Shown here: piece after piece, positions 26,622 to 36,094 of the stretch
Position numbering within the stretch: the first letter of the stretch is position 1
Layout of the letters: each line of letters begins with the position of its first letter
Source of the DNA: Pedobacter riviphilus
GTDB lineage: Bacteria > Bacteroidota > Bacteroidia > Sphingobacteriales > Sphingobacteriaceae
Length of the DNA: 64,000 nt
Assembly (NCBI RefSeq): GCF_014692875.1
Contig: NZ_CP061171.1
Span: forward strand, 2,356,001 to 2,420,000
Direction of reading: 5' to 3'
The notes under the pieces: generated by a model
Told to the model about the DNA's origin: nothing
What the model saw: only the letters and a program-made list of their open reading frames with translations
The model's database searches: none
Program-made: the position numbers and the translations under genes

Positions 26622-29048
26622 TTAAGGCTTATTTTTCAACTTCACAATCAGCTTCAGGTTAAACTGCCTGCCTGTTAAATAATTTGGAATGGCGTACTGA
26701 ACATTATCTACATCTTTTAGCCATAAATATGAAACCGTGTTGTCGATATTCAGCATATTAAAAACCTCAAAAAACAGAATAACCGAACTGAAATTCCTGT
26801 CCAGGAACTTAGGTTTATGTAGTGCGGCATCATCAAGAAAATCTTTAGAGAAACCAATATCTACACGTTTGTACGATGGAATAAAAAATTTATCCAAATA
26901 CCTTGGTGTTTGTGATGGACCAATTGGCAAACGCGAACCATAAAGAGCATTAAGGTGTACTTTATATGTAGGACTATTCAGCAGCCTATCCTGAAAAAAT
27001 ATGGAAAAATTTAAGCGCTGATCTGTTGGCCGTTTTAAATAACCAGGATAAATTGTAGTTCCATTTTGAACATAACTATCATCAATAATATCTTCATTAG
27101 CATGCATTACCGACATTCTGAAATAAGAAACCAGATCTTTAACAAACTCGCCACCAATACTAAAATCAGCACCGTAAGCGTAACCACGCGATACTTCATT
27201 CGCCAGGTATTTAATCCTCAGATTATCAATTTTATAAGGAATTAATCGATCTGAATATTTAAAGTAAGCTTCCGAAGTAAATTTCAGTCTTGTTCCGAAG
27301 GCATCAAATGCATATTCATAGCCTAAGGAAGTATTGTAAGAACTTTGTGCTTTCTGATTGATATTTAACACACCCGAAAAATCGCGAATGGTTCTGTAGG
27401 AAGGAGGTTGTTTATAAACACCTGCAGAAAATCTTAAAATTTTATTGTTCGAATTGGGTCGGTAAGCAATTAAAATCCTTGGACTGATTAACAATTGCCT
27501 GCTTAGCGAACTGTAAGTAGCACGTGCCCCTAACTGCAACTCAGCTGAACCGGAAAGCGAGTAACTATCCTGAATGTAAGCACTATAATTTTTAATATCA
27601 AGGTTATTTTTAACGTTAATTACATTCTGTAAAGTGATATTTTTCGAATTGTTTGGCAAAATATATCCTGCAGAATCGGTATAGTTGTATTCATTCAACT
27701 GATCATTGTACTTAGACTGGTCGAATTTCAGTCCCCATGAAAAAACATGACTGTTAAAATTCTGATCGACCTTTATTTCTGAAGCAAAAACCTGGGTATT
27801 TAAACTATTCCGCCCATAATTGTAGTAACTGCCTATGCCCCTGTTTTTATTGATTACACCAAAATTTTCACCCGAAAAAGCATTATCCACTTCAGCGAAA
27901 ATATAACTTCCATTGATATCGAAACGTTCTCTTTCAATGGTATTGAAGTAGCTGTTGATCAACTTGATAACCAGATTAGGTTTAGGAGAGTAAGTAGCTG
28001 TAACTGCGCTTCCTAACGTTCGGTAATCATCTATCTCCTGACCGGTATAATCAACGTTAAGCCTTAAGGTAGTACTTAAAGTTCCAAATTGGGTTTCTCT
28101 GTTGGTTGGTACCAATTTAAACTGGCCAAGATTAAAACTACCGAGGAAACTCACATTGAATTTAGGTGAAAAATCATATTGGTAGAGCAATTGTGCATCA
28201 GCAAAATTCGGGCTGTAACTTCCTTTTTCGTCCTGCTTAATTAGTACATTCGAATTGTTTTTATACCGCAACCCGGTTAACAGAAAACTGTTTTTGAATA
28301 TCTTTTTTGTACTTAATGACGTGTTTAAAAGACTGGTACTAAAAATAGTTTGATTACTATCCGGCTTATCATACCTGATATCTAAAATCGAAGAAAGTTT
28401 GTCACCATATTTTGCTTCAAAGCCACCTGCAGAGAATTTTGCTTTACTCACTAGATCTGAATTGATAAAGCTTAGCCCCTCCTGTTGTCCGTTGCGGATT
28501 AATACTGGCCGGTTAATTTCTACATCGTTTATATAAATCAGATTTTCATCAAAGTTACCTCCCCGAACACTGTACTGGGCACTTAATTCATTATTTGTAG
28601 ATACACCAGGAAGGGTTTTAAGCATGCTTTCAAAATTGCCAGAAACCAATGGCATAGATGAAACATCGGCAATATTAATAGTTGTGGTGTTACTTAGTTG
28701 ATTCTGTTTATTGGTAATGTTAACCTGCTCTAATTCATTGATATTGGCTATTAAATTTACCTGTTTAATAATTCGAGCTCCCGAGCGTTCATTAAACTTT
28801 ATAGTTTGAGGTTGATAGCCCAAAAGCGAATATTTAATACTAAATGTTTTCGATTTTGAATAAATGGTATATACGCCAAATTCATCAGTAACTGTTGATT
28901 GCGCTTGTCCGAGAACGGTAACGGTAACCTGAGGTAATGGCAACTTTTCATCGCTATAAACTATTCCTGAAACCCTAACTAAAGGCTGAGCGATAGCAAA
29001 ACCGCAGCCAGCAATTAAAAGGAAAAGGATTAACCGAAATTTGAGCAT
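26622..29048 (-). CDS. TonB-dependent receptor with carboxypeptidase-like regulatory domain
   Basis: An 808-residue outer-membrane protein: signal peptide (FRLILFLLIAGCGFAIAQ), a CarboxypepD_reg-like beta-sandwich (RVSGIVYSDEKLPLPQVTVT, about 24-105), a plug domain (LPGVSTNNELSAQYSVRGGN, YINDVEINRP) and a long beta barrel. These receptors import large substrates with energy from TonB/ExbBD. No SusD partner lies next to it, so it is not a SusCD pair and the substrate cannot be read. The convergent region downstream holds a hairpin. Confidence 0.93.
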   Translation of the reverse strand: MLKFRLILFLLIAGCGFAIAQPLVRVSGIVYSDEKLPLPQVTVTVLGQAQSTVTDEFGVYTIYSKSKTFSIKYSLLGYQPQTIKFNERSGARIIKQVNLIANINELEQVNITNKQNQLSNTTTINIADVSSMPLVSGNFESMLKTLPGVSTNNELSAQYSVRGGNFDENLIYINDVEINRPVLIRNGQQEGLSFINSDLVSKAKFSAGGFEAKYGDKLSSILDIRYDKPDSNQTIFSTSLLNTSLSTKKIFKNSFLLTGLRYKNNSNVLIKQDEKGSYSPNFADAQLLYQYDFSPKFNVSFLGSFNLGQFKLVPTNRETQFGTLSTTLRLNVDYTGQEIDDYRTLGSAVTATYSPKPNLVIKLINSYFNTIERERFDINGSYIFAEVDNAFSGENFGVINKNRGIGSYYNYGRNSLNTQVFASEIKVDQNFNSHVFSWGLKFDQSKYNDQLNEYNYTDSAGYILPNNSKNITLQNVINVKNNLDIKNYSAYIQDSYSLSGSAELQLGARATYSSLSRQLLISPRILIAYRPNSNNKILRFSAGVYKQPPSYRTIRDFSGVLNINQKAQSSYNTSLGYEYAFDAFGTRLKFTSEAYFKYSDRLIPYKIDNLRIKYLANEVSRGYAYGADFSIGGEFVKDLVSYFRMSVMHANEDIIDDSYVQNGTTIYPGYLKRPTDQRLNFSIFFQDRLLNSPTYKVHLNALYGSRLPIGPSQTPRYLDKFFIPSYKRVDIGFSKDFLDDAALHKPKFLDRNFSSVILFFEVFNMLNIDNTVSYLWLKDVDNVQYAIPNYLTGRQFNLKLIVKLKNKP

Positions 29049-29133
29049 TTTTTAGTATCAAGACAAACGTATCAGGCATTAAGACTGTATCCGCCTTATC
29101 CTAAAAACAATTTAGCAATAAAACATTTAACAA

Positions 29134-29805
29134 TTAAATATTTATAGTGCTAGCTGTCAGGCTTTTCATTTTGGAAATAGTTTCTGTTGGATTATCAGTC
29201 GCAAAAATTGCATTTCCAGCTACAAAAGCATTGGCACCTGCTGCTACTAATGTAGCAATATTTTGCAAACCGACACCACCATCAACCTCGACGATTAAGT
29301 TTTCCTTTACCCCTTGAATTAAGGTCTTTAGATCCTTTATTTTCTTGTAGGTATTGTGAATGAAAGCCTGCCCGCCGAAACCTGGATTAACGGACATAAT
29401 GAGTACCAGATCAAGATCTTCTATTACATCCTGCAATAAGGTTACTGGCGTATGTGGATTTAAGGCTACACCCGCTTTACAACCAGATGCTTTAATTAAC
29501 TGAATAGTTCTATGCAGATGTGTGCAGGCTTCGTAGTGTACGGTAATCCTATCTGCACCTGCCTTGGCAAAATCCTCGATATATTTATCCGGATCAACAA
29601 TCATTAAATGAACATCTAAAGGTTTGGTTGCATATTTTTTAACTGCTGCCATAACCGGGAAACCAAAAGATATATTGGGTACAAAAACACCATCCATCAC
29701 ATCAACATGGAACCAGTCGGCCTCGCTCTGGTTAATCATTTCAATATCGCGCTGTAAATTGCCAAAATCGGCCGAAAGTATGGATGGGGCTATGATGTAT
29801 TTCAT
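29134..29805 (-). CDS. rpe: ribulose-phosphate 3-epimerase
   Basis: A 223-residue TIM barrel with IAPSILSADFGNLQRDIEMI, DVMDGVFVPNISFG, LDVHLMIVDP, MSVNPGFGGQ and EVDGGVGLQN, the full set of Rpe metal-binding and catalytic motifs. It interconverts ribulose 5-phosphate and xylulose 5-phosphate in the pentose phosphate pathway. It lies upstream of the TonB receptor gene on the same strand with an 85-base gap; no functional link is evident. Confidence 0.96.
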   Translation of the reverse strand: MKYIIAPSILSADFGNLQRDIEMINQSEADWFHVDVMDGVFVPNISFGFPVMAAVKKYATKPLDVHLMIVDPDKYIEDFAKAGADRITVHYEACTHLHRTIQLIKASGCKAGVALNPHTPVTLLQDVIEDLDLVLIMSVNPGFGGQAFIHNTYKKIKDLKTLIQGVKENLIVEVDGGVGLQNIATLVAAGANAFVAGNAIFATDNPTETISKMKSLTASTINI

Positions 29806-30179
29806 TTAATTATCTTTTAGTCTTTTAATTTCAAATTCCGCTATTAATTTTTAAAATAACGGTTATCACCCTGAATTCATTTCAGGGGGCTTAATAGCAG
29901 GAAAGATGCTGAAATAAATTCAGCATGACGCTACGATGCAAGTTACAAAAGATGTATGAATCTTTTTAGTTAGAAACTATCGAGTTATTGAATATTTAAA
30001 AAAAGTAATAAAAACTAAAAACAATAAAAGAAAGATATTTTTTTTCATATCTGATGAGCGATTTAGAACTTGAATAAAGCTAAGAAAAACGTTTCATATT
30101 AAACAAAAAACCCTTCCAGTAAACTGAAAGGGTTTTGCTATTGAAATGCTGAAACAAGTTCAACATAACGTTTATCTAT
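29806..30179. other. intergenic region rpe-pnp without a gene
   Basis: The 374 bases hold a short hairpin repeat at 29867-29931 (CCTGAATTCATTTCAGG, then GATGCTGAAATAAATTCAGC), an AT-rich stretch without a credible open frame, and the pnp terminator at 30104-30136. It should also carry the rpe promoter, but no strong TAnnTTTG site was picked out. Confidence 0.6.
30104..30136 (-). terminator. rho-independent terminator of pnp
   Basis: On the minus strand AAAACCCTTTCAG pairs with CTGGAAGGGTTTT around a TTTA loop, with a T run at its end. Confidence 0.85.
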
Positions 30180-32315
30180 TTAAGCTTTTGGTGCAGCTGG
30201 TTTTTCTGGTCTAGGTAATAAAACTTTACGAGAAAGTTTCATTTTACCTTGTTTATCGATGTCTAACAACTTAACTTCGATTTTATCACCTTCTTTCAAT
30301 ACACCGTCCATGGTTTCTAAACGCTCCCATGAAATTTCAGAGATGTGCAATAAACCATCTTTACCTGGCATTACCTCAACAAATGCACCGAATGGCATAA
30401 TTGATTTTACTTTACCTTGGTAAATTTCACCAATTTCTGGTTTAGCAACGATATTACGGATACGGGTAACCGCTGCATCAATAGCTGCTTTGTTATCGGC
30501 AAACACTTCTACAATACCTTTACCATCAACTTCTTCTATAGAGATTGAAGCACCGGTTTCGCGTTGCATTTCCTGAATAATTTTACCTCCAGGGCCAATA
30601 ATTGCACCAATAAATTCTTTATCAATAGTTAAAGAAACAATACGAGGAGCATGCGGTTTGTAATCTTCGTTAGGTGTGCTGATGGTTTTCTTCATCTCGT
30701 TTAAGATATGTAAACGACCATCTTTAGCCTGTAACAAGGCTTTGGTTAACACTTCGTAAGATAAACCATTGATTTTTAAATCCATCTGGCAAGCAACAAT
30801 ACCATTTTCTGTACCGGTTACTTTAAAGTCCATATCACCTAAATGATCTTCATCACCTAAAATATCAGAAAGGATAGCATATTTACCGGTTTTCTCATCG
30901 GTAATTAAACCCATTGCAATACCTGAAACCGGAGCTTTGATTTTAATACCGGCATCCATAAGTGCCAATGTACCCGCACAAACAGTTGCCATTGATGATG
31001 AACCATTTGATTCTAAAATATCAGAAACCACGCGGATAGTATAAGGATTTGCCTCGCCCTGTGGCAATACTTTTTTCAACGAACGCTGAGCTAAGTTACC
31101 ATGACCAATTTCGCGACGGCCAGCGCCTCTGTTCGGTCTAACCTCACCAGTTGAAAAACCTGGGAAATTATAGTGCAATAAGAATTTCTGGTAACCATTA
31201 AAGAAAGCTCCATCAATCATTTGCTCATCATCTTTGCTACCTAAAGTAACTGAAGTTAATGATTGAGTTTCGCCACGTGTAAATACAGCCGAACCGTGAG
31301 CAGCCGGCAAATAACCAACTTCACTCCAGATAGGACGGATTTCTGTAGTTTGACGGCCATCTAAACGGATACCTTCATCTAACAATAAATTTCTGATGGC
31401 ATCGTACTGAACATCATGGTAATAATGTTTAGCCATTGCCTTGGTTAAATCTGCAGTATCTTCTGGCATTGCTTCGAAGAATTCGTTAATGATTGCTGTA
31501 AAACCTTCTTTACGAACATCTTTATTACCACCGGCTTTAGCCACGGCATAAACTTTATCATAAGTATCAGCGTAAACCTTTGCTTTTAAATCAGCATCGT
31601 GATCTTCGTGGCTGTATTCGCGTTTTACAGTTTTACCTGTTGCTTCGGTTAATTCAACCTGAACAGCACATTGAACTTTAATTGCATCATGTGCAAATTT
31701 TAAAGCTTCAACCATTTCATCTTCCTGAATTTCATCACACTCACCTTCTACCATACAGATATCGTTAGCAGAACCGGCAACCATAAATTCAAGTGTAGCA
31801 CGTTCTAAATCGCTGGCAAATGGGTTGATTACCAATTTACCGTCAATTTTAGCTACACGCACTTCAGAAATCGGACCGTTGAAAGGAATATCGGAAACTG
31901 ATAATGCAGCCGATGCTGCTAAACCTGCCAAACAATCTGGCATGATATTTTTATCAGCAGAGATTAAAGAAATCATCACCTGTGTATCAGAGTGATAATC
32001 AGAAGGGAACTGCGGACGTAAAGCTCTATCTACCAAACGTGAAATTAATACCTCGTAATCAGATAATCTTGCTTCACGACGTAAAAAGCCTCCTGGGATA
32101 CGGCCTGTAGCCGCGTATTTCTCCTGATAATCAACCGATAAAGGTAAAAAATCAGTACCTGGTTTAGCCCCAACAGTAGATACAACTGTTGCTAACAACA
32201 TGGTATCGCCCATTTTTACCACCACCGAACCATCAGCTTGTTTAGCCAGTTTACCAGTTTCAATTTCTACAATTCTGCCATCGCCCAAATCGAACGATTT
32301 TTTTATTACATTCAT
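30180..32315 (-). CDS. pnp: polyribonucleotide nucleotidyltransferase (PNPase)
   Basis: The 711-residue enzyme degrades RNA from the 3' end using phosphate. Two RNase PH-like cores are seen (first with [20 protein letters not shown], second with [20 protein letters not shown] and [20 protein letters not shown]), then a KH domain ([20 protein letters not shown]) and a C-terminal S1 domain ([20 protein letters not shown]). It lies downstream of rpsO on the same strand, the classical rpsO-pnp order, with a terminator-like hairpin between them. Confidence 0.98.
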   Translation of the reverse strand: MNVIKKSFDLGDGRIVEIETGKLAKQADGSVVVKMGDTMLLATVVSTVGAKPGTDFLPLSVDYQEKYAATGRIPGGFLRREARLSDYEVLISRLVDRALRPQFPSDYHSDTQVMISLISADKNIMPDCLAGLAASAALSVSDIPFNGPISEVRVAKIDGKLVINPFASDLERATLEFMVAGSANDICMVEGECDEIQEDEMVEALKFAHDAIKVQCAVQVELTEATGKTVKREYSHEDHDADLKAKVYADTYDKVYAVAKAGGNKDVRKEGFTAIINEFFEAMPEDTADLTKAMAKHYYHDVQYDAIRNLLLDEGIRLDGRQTTEIRPIWSEVGYLPAAHGSAVFTRGETQSLTSVTLGSKDDEQMIDGAFFNGYQKFLLHYNFPGFSTGEVRPNRGAGRREIGHGNLAQRSLKKVLPQGEANPYTIRVVSDILESNGSSSMATVCAGTLALMDAGIKIKAPVSGIAMGLITDEKTGKYAILSDILGDEDHLGDMDFKVTGTENGIVACQMDLKINGLSYEVLTKALLQAKDGRLHILNEMKKTISTPNEDYKPHAPRIVSLTIDKEFIGAIIGPGGKIIQEMQRETGASISIEEVDGKGIVEVFADNKAAIDAAVTRIRNIVAKPEIGEIYQGKVKSIMPFGAFVEVMPGKDGLLHISEISWERLETMDGVLKEGDKIEVKLLDIDKQGKMKLSRKVLLPRPEKPAAPKA

Positions 32316-32442
32316 TTAATTAGAATTATGGTGTGTTTTCCTCTTTCTACACACCGTTGTTTATATATGTTTTTGTTTTTGCAAACGAAGATAGGATTAA
32401 AAAAGCCTATCATAACAAATCCCGTTAAAAAAATTAACAGGA

Positions 32443-32474
32443 AAGTAAAAAGCCACTCCCGTAAGAATGGCTTT
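32443..32474 (-). terminator. terminator between rpsO and pnp
   Basis: On the minus strand AAAGCCATTC pairs with GAGTGGCTTT (one wobble) and is followed by TTTAC. It probably gives partial termination ahead of pnp. Confidence 0.75.
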
Positions 32475-32490
32475 CGCTGATAAAATTCGC

Positions 32491-32775
32491 TTATTTTTGT
32501 TTAATGATATCACGAAGCGATAAAGCTTTGATGATAGCACGATAGCGCTCAATATCTTTTTTGTACAGGTAAGCCAAAATACCGCGGCGTTTACCTACCA
32601 ATTTTTGAAGTGACAACTGAGTAGAAAAATCCTTACGGTTTTTCTTTAAGTGTTCTGTTAAGTGCGCAATACGGTATGTAAATAACGCTACTTGACCTTC
32701 TGCAGAACCAGTGTTGGTTTCTACTTCGCCGTGTTGTTTAAAGATTTCGGCTTTCTTTTCTGGACTTAAATACAT
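32491..32775 (-). CDS. rpsO: 30S ribosomal protein S15
   Basis: A 94-residue protein with the S15 signature: HGEVETNTGSAEGQVALFT, then AHLTEHLKKNRKDFSTQLSL and LVGKRRGILAYLYKKDIERY. It binds 16S rRNA early in assembly of the small-subunit platform. A well-formed Bacteroidota promoter lies about 45 bases upstream. Confidence 0.99.
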   Translation of the reverse strand: MYLSPEKKAEIFKQHGEVETNTGSAEGQVALFTYRIAHLTEHLKKNRKDFSTQLSLQKLVGKRRGILAYLYKKDIERYRAIIKALSLRDIIKQK

Positions 32776-32819
32776 TTCTTGAATAATATTAAAGCAATAA
32801 AAATTAATTAATTGTGGCG

Positions 32820-32850
32820 CAAAGATAAGGTTTTTCTGATTATAAACAAA
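32820..32850 (-). promoter_or_regulatory. rpsO promoter (TTTG-N19-TATCTTTG)
   Basis: On the minus strand a -33 TTTG (32847-32850) is separated by 19 bases from TATCTTTG (32820-32827), an exact match to the Bacteroidota housekeeping consensus. It predicts a leader of about 38 bases. Confidence 0.8.
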
Positions 32851-32971
32851 CGATGAGACAGATAATTTTCAGACCTTAATATCTTGATTATTAACGTAAA
32901 TATTAATAGTATTAAAAAATCAATCCTGAAGTTTTTCTACTTTAGAACCTGAATATAATTAATTTAAGAAA

Positions 32972-33526
32972 ATGCAGAAACCGAAGGTTAACAAAGAACC
33001 CCGATTATCATTAAACACTCTAGTTGGTGTGTGTGCCATTGTAACGAGTATTTGCGCAATTATTATAACATTGTACCAAACCAGATTGCAGCGAATCCAG
33101 CAATATGCATCAGTAAAACCGTTATTAATGAGCTATTCAAATAGTTTTTCTGACAATAAAAATTCTAGCAACCAAACTTATCATTACGAACTGGTAGTTA
33201 CAAATCAAGGTTTGGGACCAGCAATTGTATCTGATTATGCATTTTATTATAAATCAAAATCTTATCAAAATATAGCCCAAATCCTTAAACAAATCAAAAC
33301 TGAACACAAATTGGATTCAACTAAAACGGTAATACTTACCAATCTATGGAAAAATGAGGTCTTGCCGGTTGGTGAAAAATTAAGTTTGATAAAAATAGAG
33401 GATGAACGGCTTGGGCCTTTGGTCGAAAAGTATGATATTAAAATAATGGTTCAATATAAATCTCTGTACGGACAAGAGTGGCGCTTTGTAAACGATGATA
33501 AATCGGGACCAAAGGAAGTTGAATAA
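32972..33526 (+). CDS. hypothetical protein with one N-terminal membrane helix
   Basis: A 184-residue protein with a single hydrophobic segment (residues about 14-37, LNTLVGVCAIVTSICAIIIT), a short basic stretch, then a beta-rich soluble domain of about 130 residues (YHYELVVTNQGLGPAIVSDY). The LVVTNQGLGPA segment resembles Ig-like or immunoglobulin-fold domains of small membrane-anchored proteins, but no named family fits. It stands alone between rpsO (divergent) and the thioesterase gene, with an AT-rich upstream region. Confidence 0.6.
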   Translation: MQKPKVNKEPRLSLNTLVGVCAIVTSICAIIITLYQTRLQRIQQYASVKPLLMSYSNSFSDNKNSSNQTYHYELVVTNQGLGPAIVSDYAFYYKSKSYQNIAQILKQIKTEHKLDSTKTVILTNLWKNEVLPVGEKLSLIKIEDERLGPLVEKYDIKIMVQYKSLYGQEWRFVNDDKSGPKEVE

Positions 33527-33677
33527 GTCTTTGGCTTTTTTTTAAAAAATTATACGACTGATTAATATCATATAGTTTGAGTTTTCCCATTTCATATCAA
33601 AAATACGAAAAAGCAAATGATGCCCTACATTTTCTTCTACATTTAGTAAGCAATACTTTACAATCAAGCTTTATTTA

Positions 33678-33685
33678 TACTTTTG
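33678..33685 (+). promoter_or_regulatory. -7 promoter element of the thioesterase gene
   Basis: TACTTTTG matches TAnnTTTG and ends 16 bases before the TTG start at 33702, which supports that start and a very short leader. Confidence 0.5.
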
Positions 33686-33701
33686 CACAAAACATTTACC
33701 C

Positions 33702-34121
33702 TTGGAAAAGAATCAATATAGCATTTTTGAAAGCGAACTACGCGTCCGCCCGGATGATATCGATATGTTTAACCATGTGCATAATAGTAAATACCTTGAT
33801 TATGTACTGGCAGCACGTTATGAGCAAATGGAAAAATTCTACGGTATGCCTTGGGAACATTTTACCAAACAGGGGCTGGGCTGGGTTGTAAGCCATGTTG
33901 ACATTAACTTTAAACGCCCGTTGTTGATGAATGACTTAATGCTGATTAGGACCGGTATTTTAACCATGAACGATAAAGGCTGTTCAGTTCAGTTCGAAAT
34001 TATTAACCAGAAAACCGGAAAAGTGGCTTCAGATGGTGTTTTTGATTACGTACTGATTGATTTAACTACTGGCCGTGGAACAAAGGTTTCAGAAGAAATG
34101 ATTAAAGCCTATAGTATATAG
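33702..34121 (+). CDS. acyl-CoA thioesterase, 4-hydroxybenzoyl-CoA thioesterase family
   Basis: A 139-residue single hot-dog domain. The sequence VRPDDIDMFNHVHNSKYLDY carries the catalytic aspartate and the HVHN tract of the YbgC/4HBT type, followed by VSHVDINFKRPLLMNDLMLI. It hydrolyses acyl-CoA or acyl-ACP thioesters; the natural substrate is open. The start is a TTG codon at 33702, placed just after a promoter element; no ATG in frame gives a full N-terminus. Confidence 0.87.
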   Translation: MEKNQYSIFESELRVRPDDIDMFNHVHNSKYLDYVLAARYEQMEKFYGMPWEHFTKQGLGWVVSHVDINFKRPLLMNDLMLIRTGILTMNDKGCSVQFEIINQKTGKVASDGVFDYVLIDLTTGRGTKVSEEMIKAYSI

Positions 34122-34227
34122 AAAGTGATTACACCAATTAAAGAGGTTATAAATCCCAGGGTTCCGTGTCTCCGTAGCAGAAAAAATCACAAAAACTAAT
34201 CACTTTCACAAAAAGAAGTCATCTAAA

Positions 34228-34257
34228 TTTGACAGTTCAAAATTTTATCTATCTTTG
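34228..34257 (+). promoter_or_regulatory. promoter of the MATE transporter gene
   Basis: TTTGACA (34228) and TATCTTTG (34250-34257) have an 18-base gap, a near-ideal Bacteroidota promoter. It overlaps the in-frame TTG at 34255, which therefore cannot be the translation start. Confidence 0.75.
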
Positions 34258-34401
34258 GTTTATCAAAAAGAACAGAGCCATGATAGTATCTGCAATCCGT
34301 TTGAGGTTCTAAATAACCGAGGATTCCCCTCCCTTTCAATTTTTAGATATGTACGCTTAAAGGCGTATCATTGGTTTATACCTTACACTTTACTTTATTA
34401 T

Positions 34402-35826
34402 ATGTCACATTCAACAAAGACGCAGGGCAAACTTTCGTCTTTTTTCGATATCCTCGTCCAATCTTTAAAAGGTCATGAGGTTGATTTAACTTCAATTAGT
34501 ATCAAACGCGCAATTATTTTATTGGCCATTCCAATGATGCTGGAAATGGCTATGGAGTCGGTTTTTGCCTTAGTCGATCTGTATTTTGTTGGCCACTTGA
34601 AAAATAGTAGTCATGCGATACAAACTGTTGGTTTAACAGAATCGGTGTTAACCATTATTTACTCATTGGCCATCGGCTTGAGTATGGCCGCGACAGCGGT
34701 GGTTGCCCGCAGAATTGGAGAAAAAAACCCAGAAGCGGCATCAAAAGCTGGGATGCAAACCATTGTGATAGCTGTTTTCGTAAACATTATCATCAGCATA
34801 CTGGGCTTCATTTACGCCAAAGATATTCTATTGCTCATGGGGGCCTCAACTGAAACTGCTGATCAAGGTGTGGCATTCGTTCGTATTATGATGGGCGGAA
34901 GCATCATTATTGTACTGTTATTCTTAATTAACGGAATTTTTAGGGGTGCAGGTAACGCAGCAATCGCCATGCGAAGTTTATGGATCGCCAATATTGCGAA
35001 CATCATCCTCTGCCCTATTTTTATCAATGGTTTAGGGCCAATACCTGCATTTGGGTTAACAGGCGCTGCCATTGCCACAACAATTGGTCGTGGTTTGGGT
35101 GTTTCGTATCAGGTTTATAATCTGTTCAGTGGTAAAAACATATTAAAAATACGCATAAGCCACTTTTTGCCTGATTTTGTCCAGATTAAAGCTATCGTTA
35201 AGATTGCCGCTCCAGCTATCTTTCAATTCGTAATTGCAAGTTGTAGCTGGGTATTTTTAGCAGAACTGGTGGCCACTACCGGTGGTGATACAGGATCCGC
35301 TGGTTACCAAACTGCACTACGGCTGATGATGTTTTTTATGTTACCCGCCTGGGGTTTAAGCAATGCGGCAGCTACACTGGTTGGCCAGAATTTGGGTGCA
35401 GGTCATATAGATCGCGCTGAAAAATCGGTTTTCCAGACCCTCAAGTATATCATTATTTTCATGGCAGTAGTAAGTGTGTTGTTCTTAACCTGTGGACATT
35501 TGTTCGCTGCTTTCTTTACTTCAGATGAAAAAGTAATTGCCATTGCAAGCCAAGCTTTGAAAATTTTAAGCATCGGTTTTGTTATTTATGGGGCCGCAAT
35601 GGTATTCAGTAGTGCATTTAACGGTGCAGGTGATACCTGGACACCTACAAAAATTAATGTTTTTGCATTTTGGCTGTTTCAGATTCCACTGGCTTACTTT
35701 TTAGCAAAATATTTAGAAATGGGGCCAACAGGTGTTTTTATTGCCATCCCGACGGCAGAAGCCGGTATTGCAGTAGCGGCATTTATTCTGTTCAAAAAAG
35801 GAAAATGGAAGAAAACAATGGTTTAA
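34402..35826 (+). CDS. MATE family efflux transporter
   Basis: About 474 residues with twelve predicted membrane helices in two related halves. The first half opens with AIPMMLEMAMESVFALVDLY, the second with KIAAPAIFQFVIASCSW, and TVGLTESVLTIIYSLAIGLS matches the MATE family. It exports cationic drugs or metabolites using a sodium or proton gradient. The ATG at 34402 (MSHSTKTQGKL) is chosen since the promoter lies at 34228-34257, leaving a 5' leader of about 135 bases; the 49 extra residues of the longer frame are not MATE-like. Confidence 0.93.
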   Translation: MSHSTKTQGKLSSFFDILVQSLKGHEVDLTSISIKRAIILLAIPMMLEMAMESVFALVDLYFVGHLKNSSHAIQTVGLTESVLTIIYSLAIGLSMAATAVVARRIGEKNPEAASKAGMQTIVIAVFVNIIISILGFIYAKDILLLMGASTETADQGVAFVRIMMGGSIIIVLLFLINGIFRGAGNAAIAMRSLWIANIANIILCPIFINGLGPIPAFGLTGAAIATTIGRGLGVSYQVYNLFSGKNILKIRISHFLPDFVQIKAIVKIAAPAIFQFVIASCSWVFLAELVATTGGDTGSAGYQTALRLMMFFMLPAWGLSNAAATLVGQNLGAGHIDRAEKSVFQTLKYIIIFMAVVSVLFLTCGHLFAAFFTSDEKVIAIASQALKILSIGFVIYGAAMVFSSAFNGAGDTWTPTKINVFAFWLFQIPLAYFLAKYLEMGPTGVFIAIPTAEAGIAVAAFILFKKGKWKKTMV

Positions 35827-35928
35827 TTTTTTTATACAGATAAATAAGGACGGGTTCTTGTTTATCTATATAAATTTTAAGCATCAGGCTATAAAACCTT
35901 TCAAAAGAATTACTGCTGTTGGTTAAAT

Positions 35929-35992
35929 AAACCTGATTGGAACGAACACGAAATGCAATGGAGTAAAGTGCAAAGCAGGACAGCGGCAACCG
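35929..35992. repeat. dispersed intergenic element, copy 2
   Basis: It opens AAACCTGATTGGAACG and ends AAAGCAGGACAGCGGCAACC, paralleling the openings at 5037 and 55411 and the ending at 55411. The rest of the 268-base gap before lepA holds no gene. Confidence 0.4.
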
Positions 35993-36079
35993 AAAAGCAA
36001 CCGTTCTAGCTTTTCAAAACACTAAAAAATTGGCCCGATACGCTTTATACTTTCCCCTTACATTTTCCATTAAAAAGCA

Positions 36080-36087
36080 TATCTTTG
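36080..36087 (+). promoter_or_regulatory. -7 promoter element of lepA
   Basis: TATCTTTG lies only seven bases before the lepA ATG. If used, the mRNA would start at or next to the start codon. No TTTG was found at the usual -33 distance. Confidence 0.5.
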
Positions 36088-36094
36088 CGCAAAG

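Noticed and set aside
26416-26625. 69-residue frame between serC and the TonB receptor gene
   Set aside because: Low-complexity, Lys/Phe-rich, and it runs through the hairpin repeat; looks like chance in AT-rich DNA.
32238-32480. 80-residue frame over the rpsO-pnp gap
   Set aside because: It overlaps the 5' end of pnp on the other strand and the rpsO terminator; no protein-like pattern.
33577-33891. 104-residue frame overlapping the thioesterase gene
   Set aside because: The other frame gives a complete hot-dog thioesterase; this one is its shadow.
34255-34401. Long N-terminal extension of the MATE transporter
   Set aside because: The in-frame start overlaps a strong promoter and the added 49 residues are not MATE-like.
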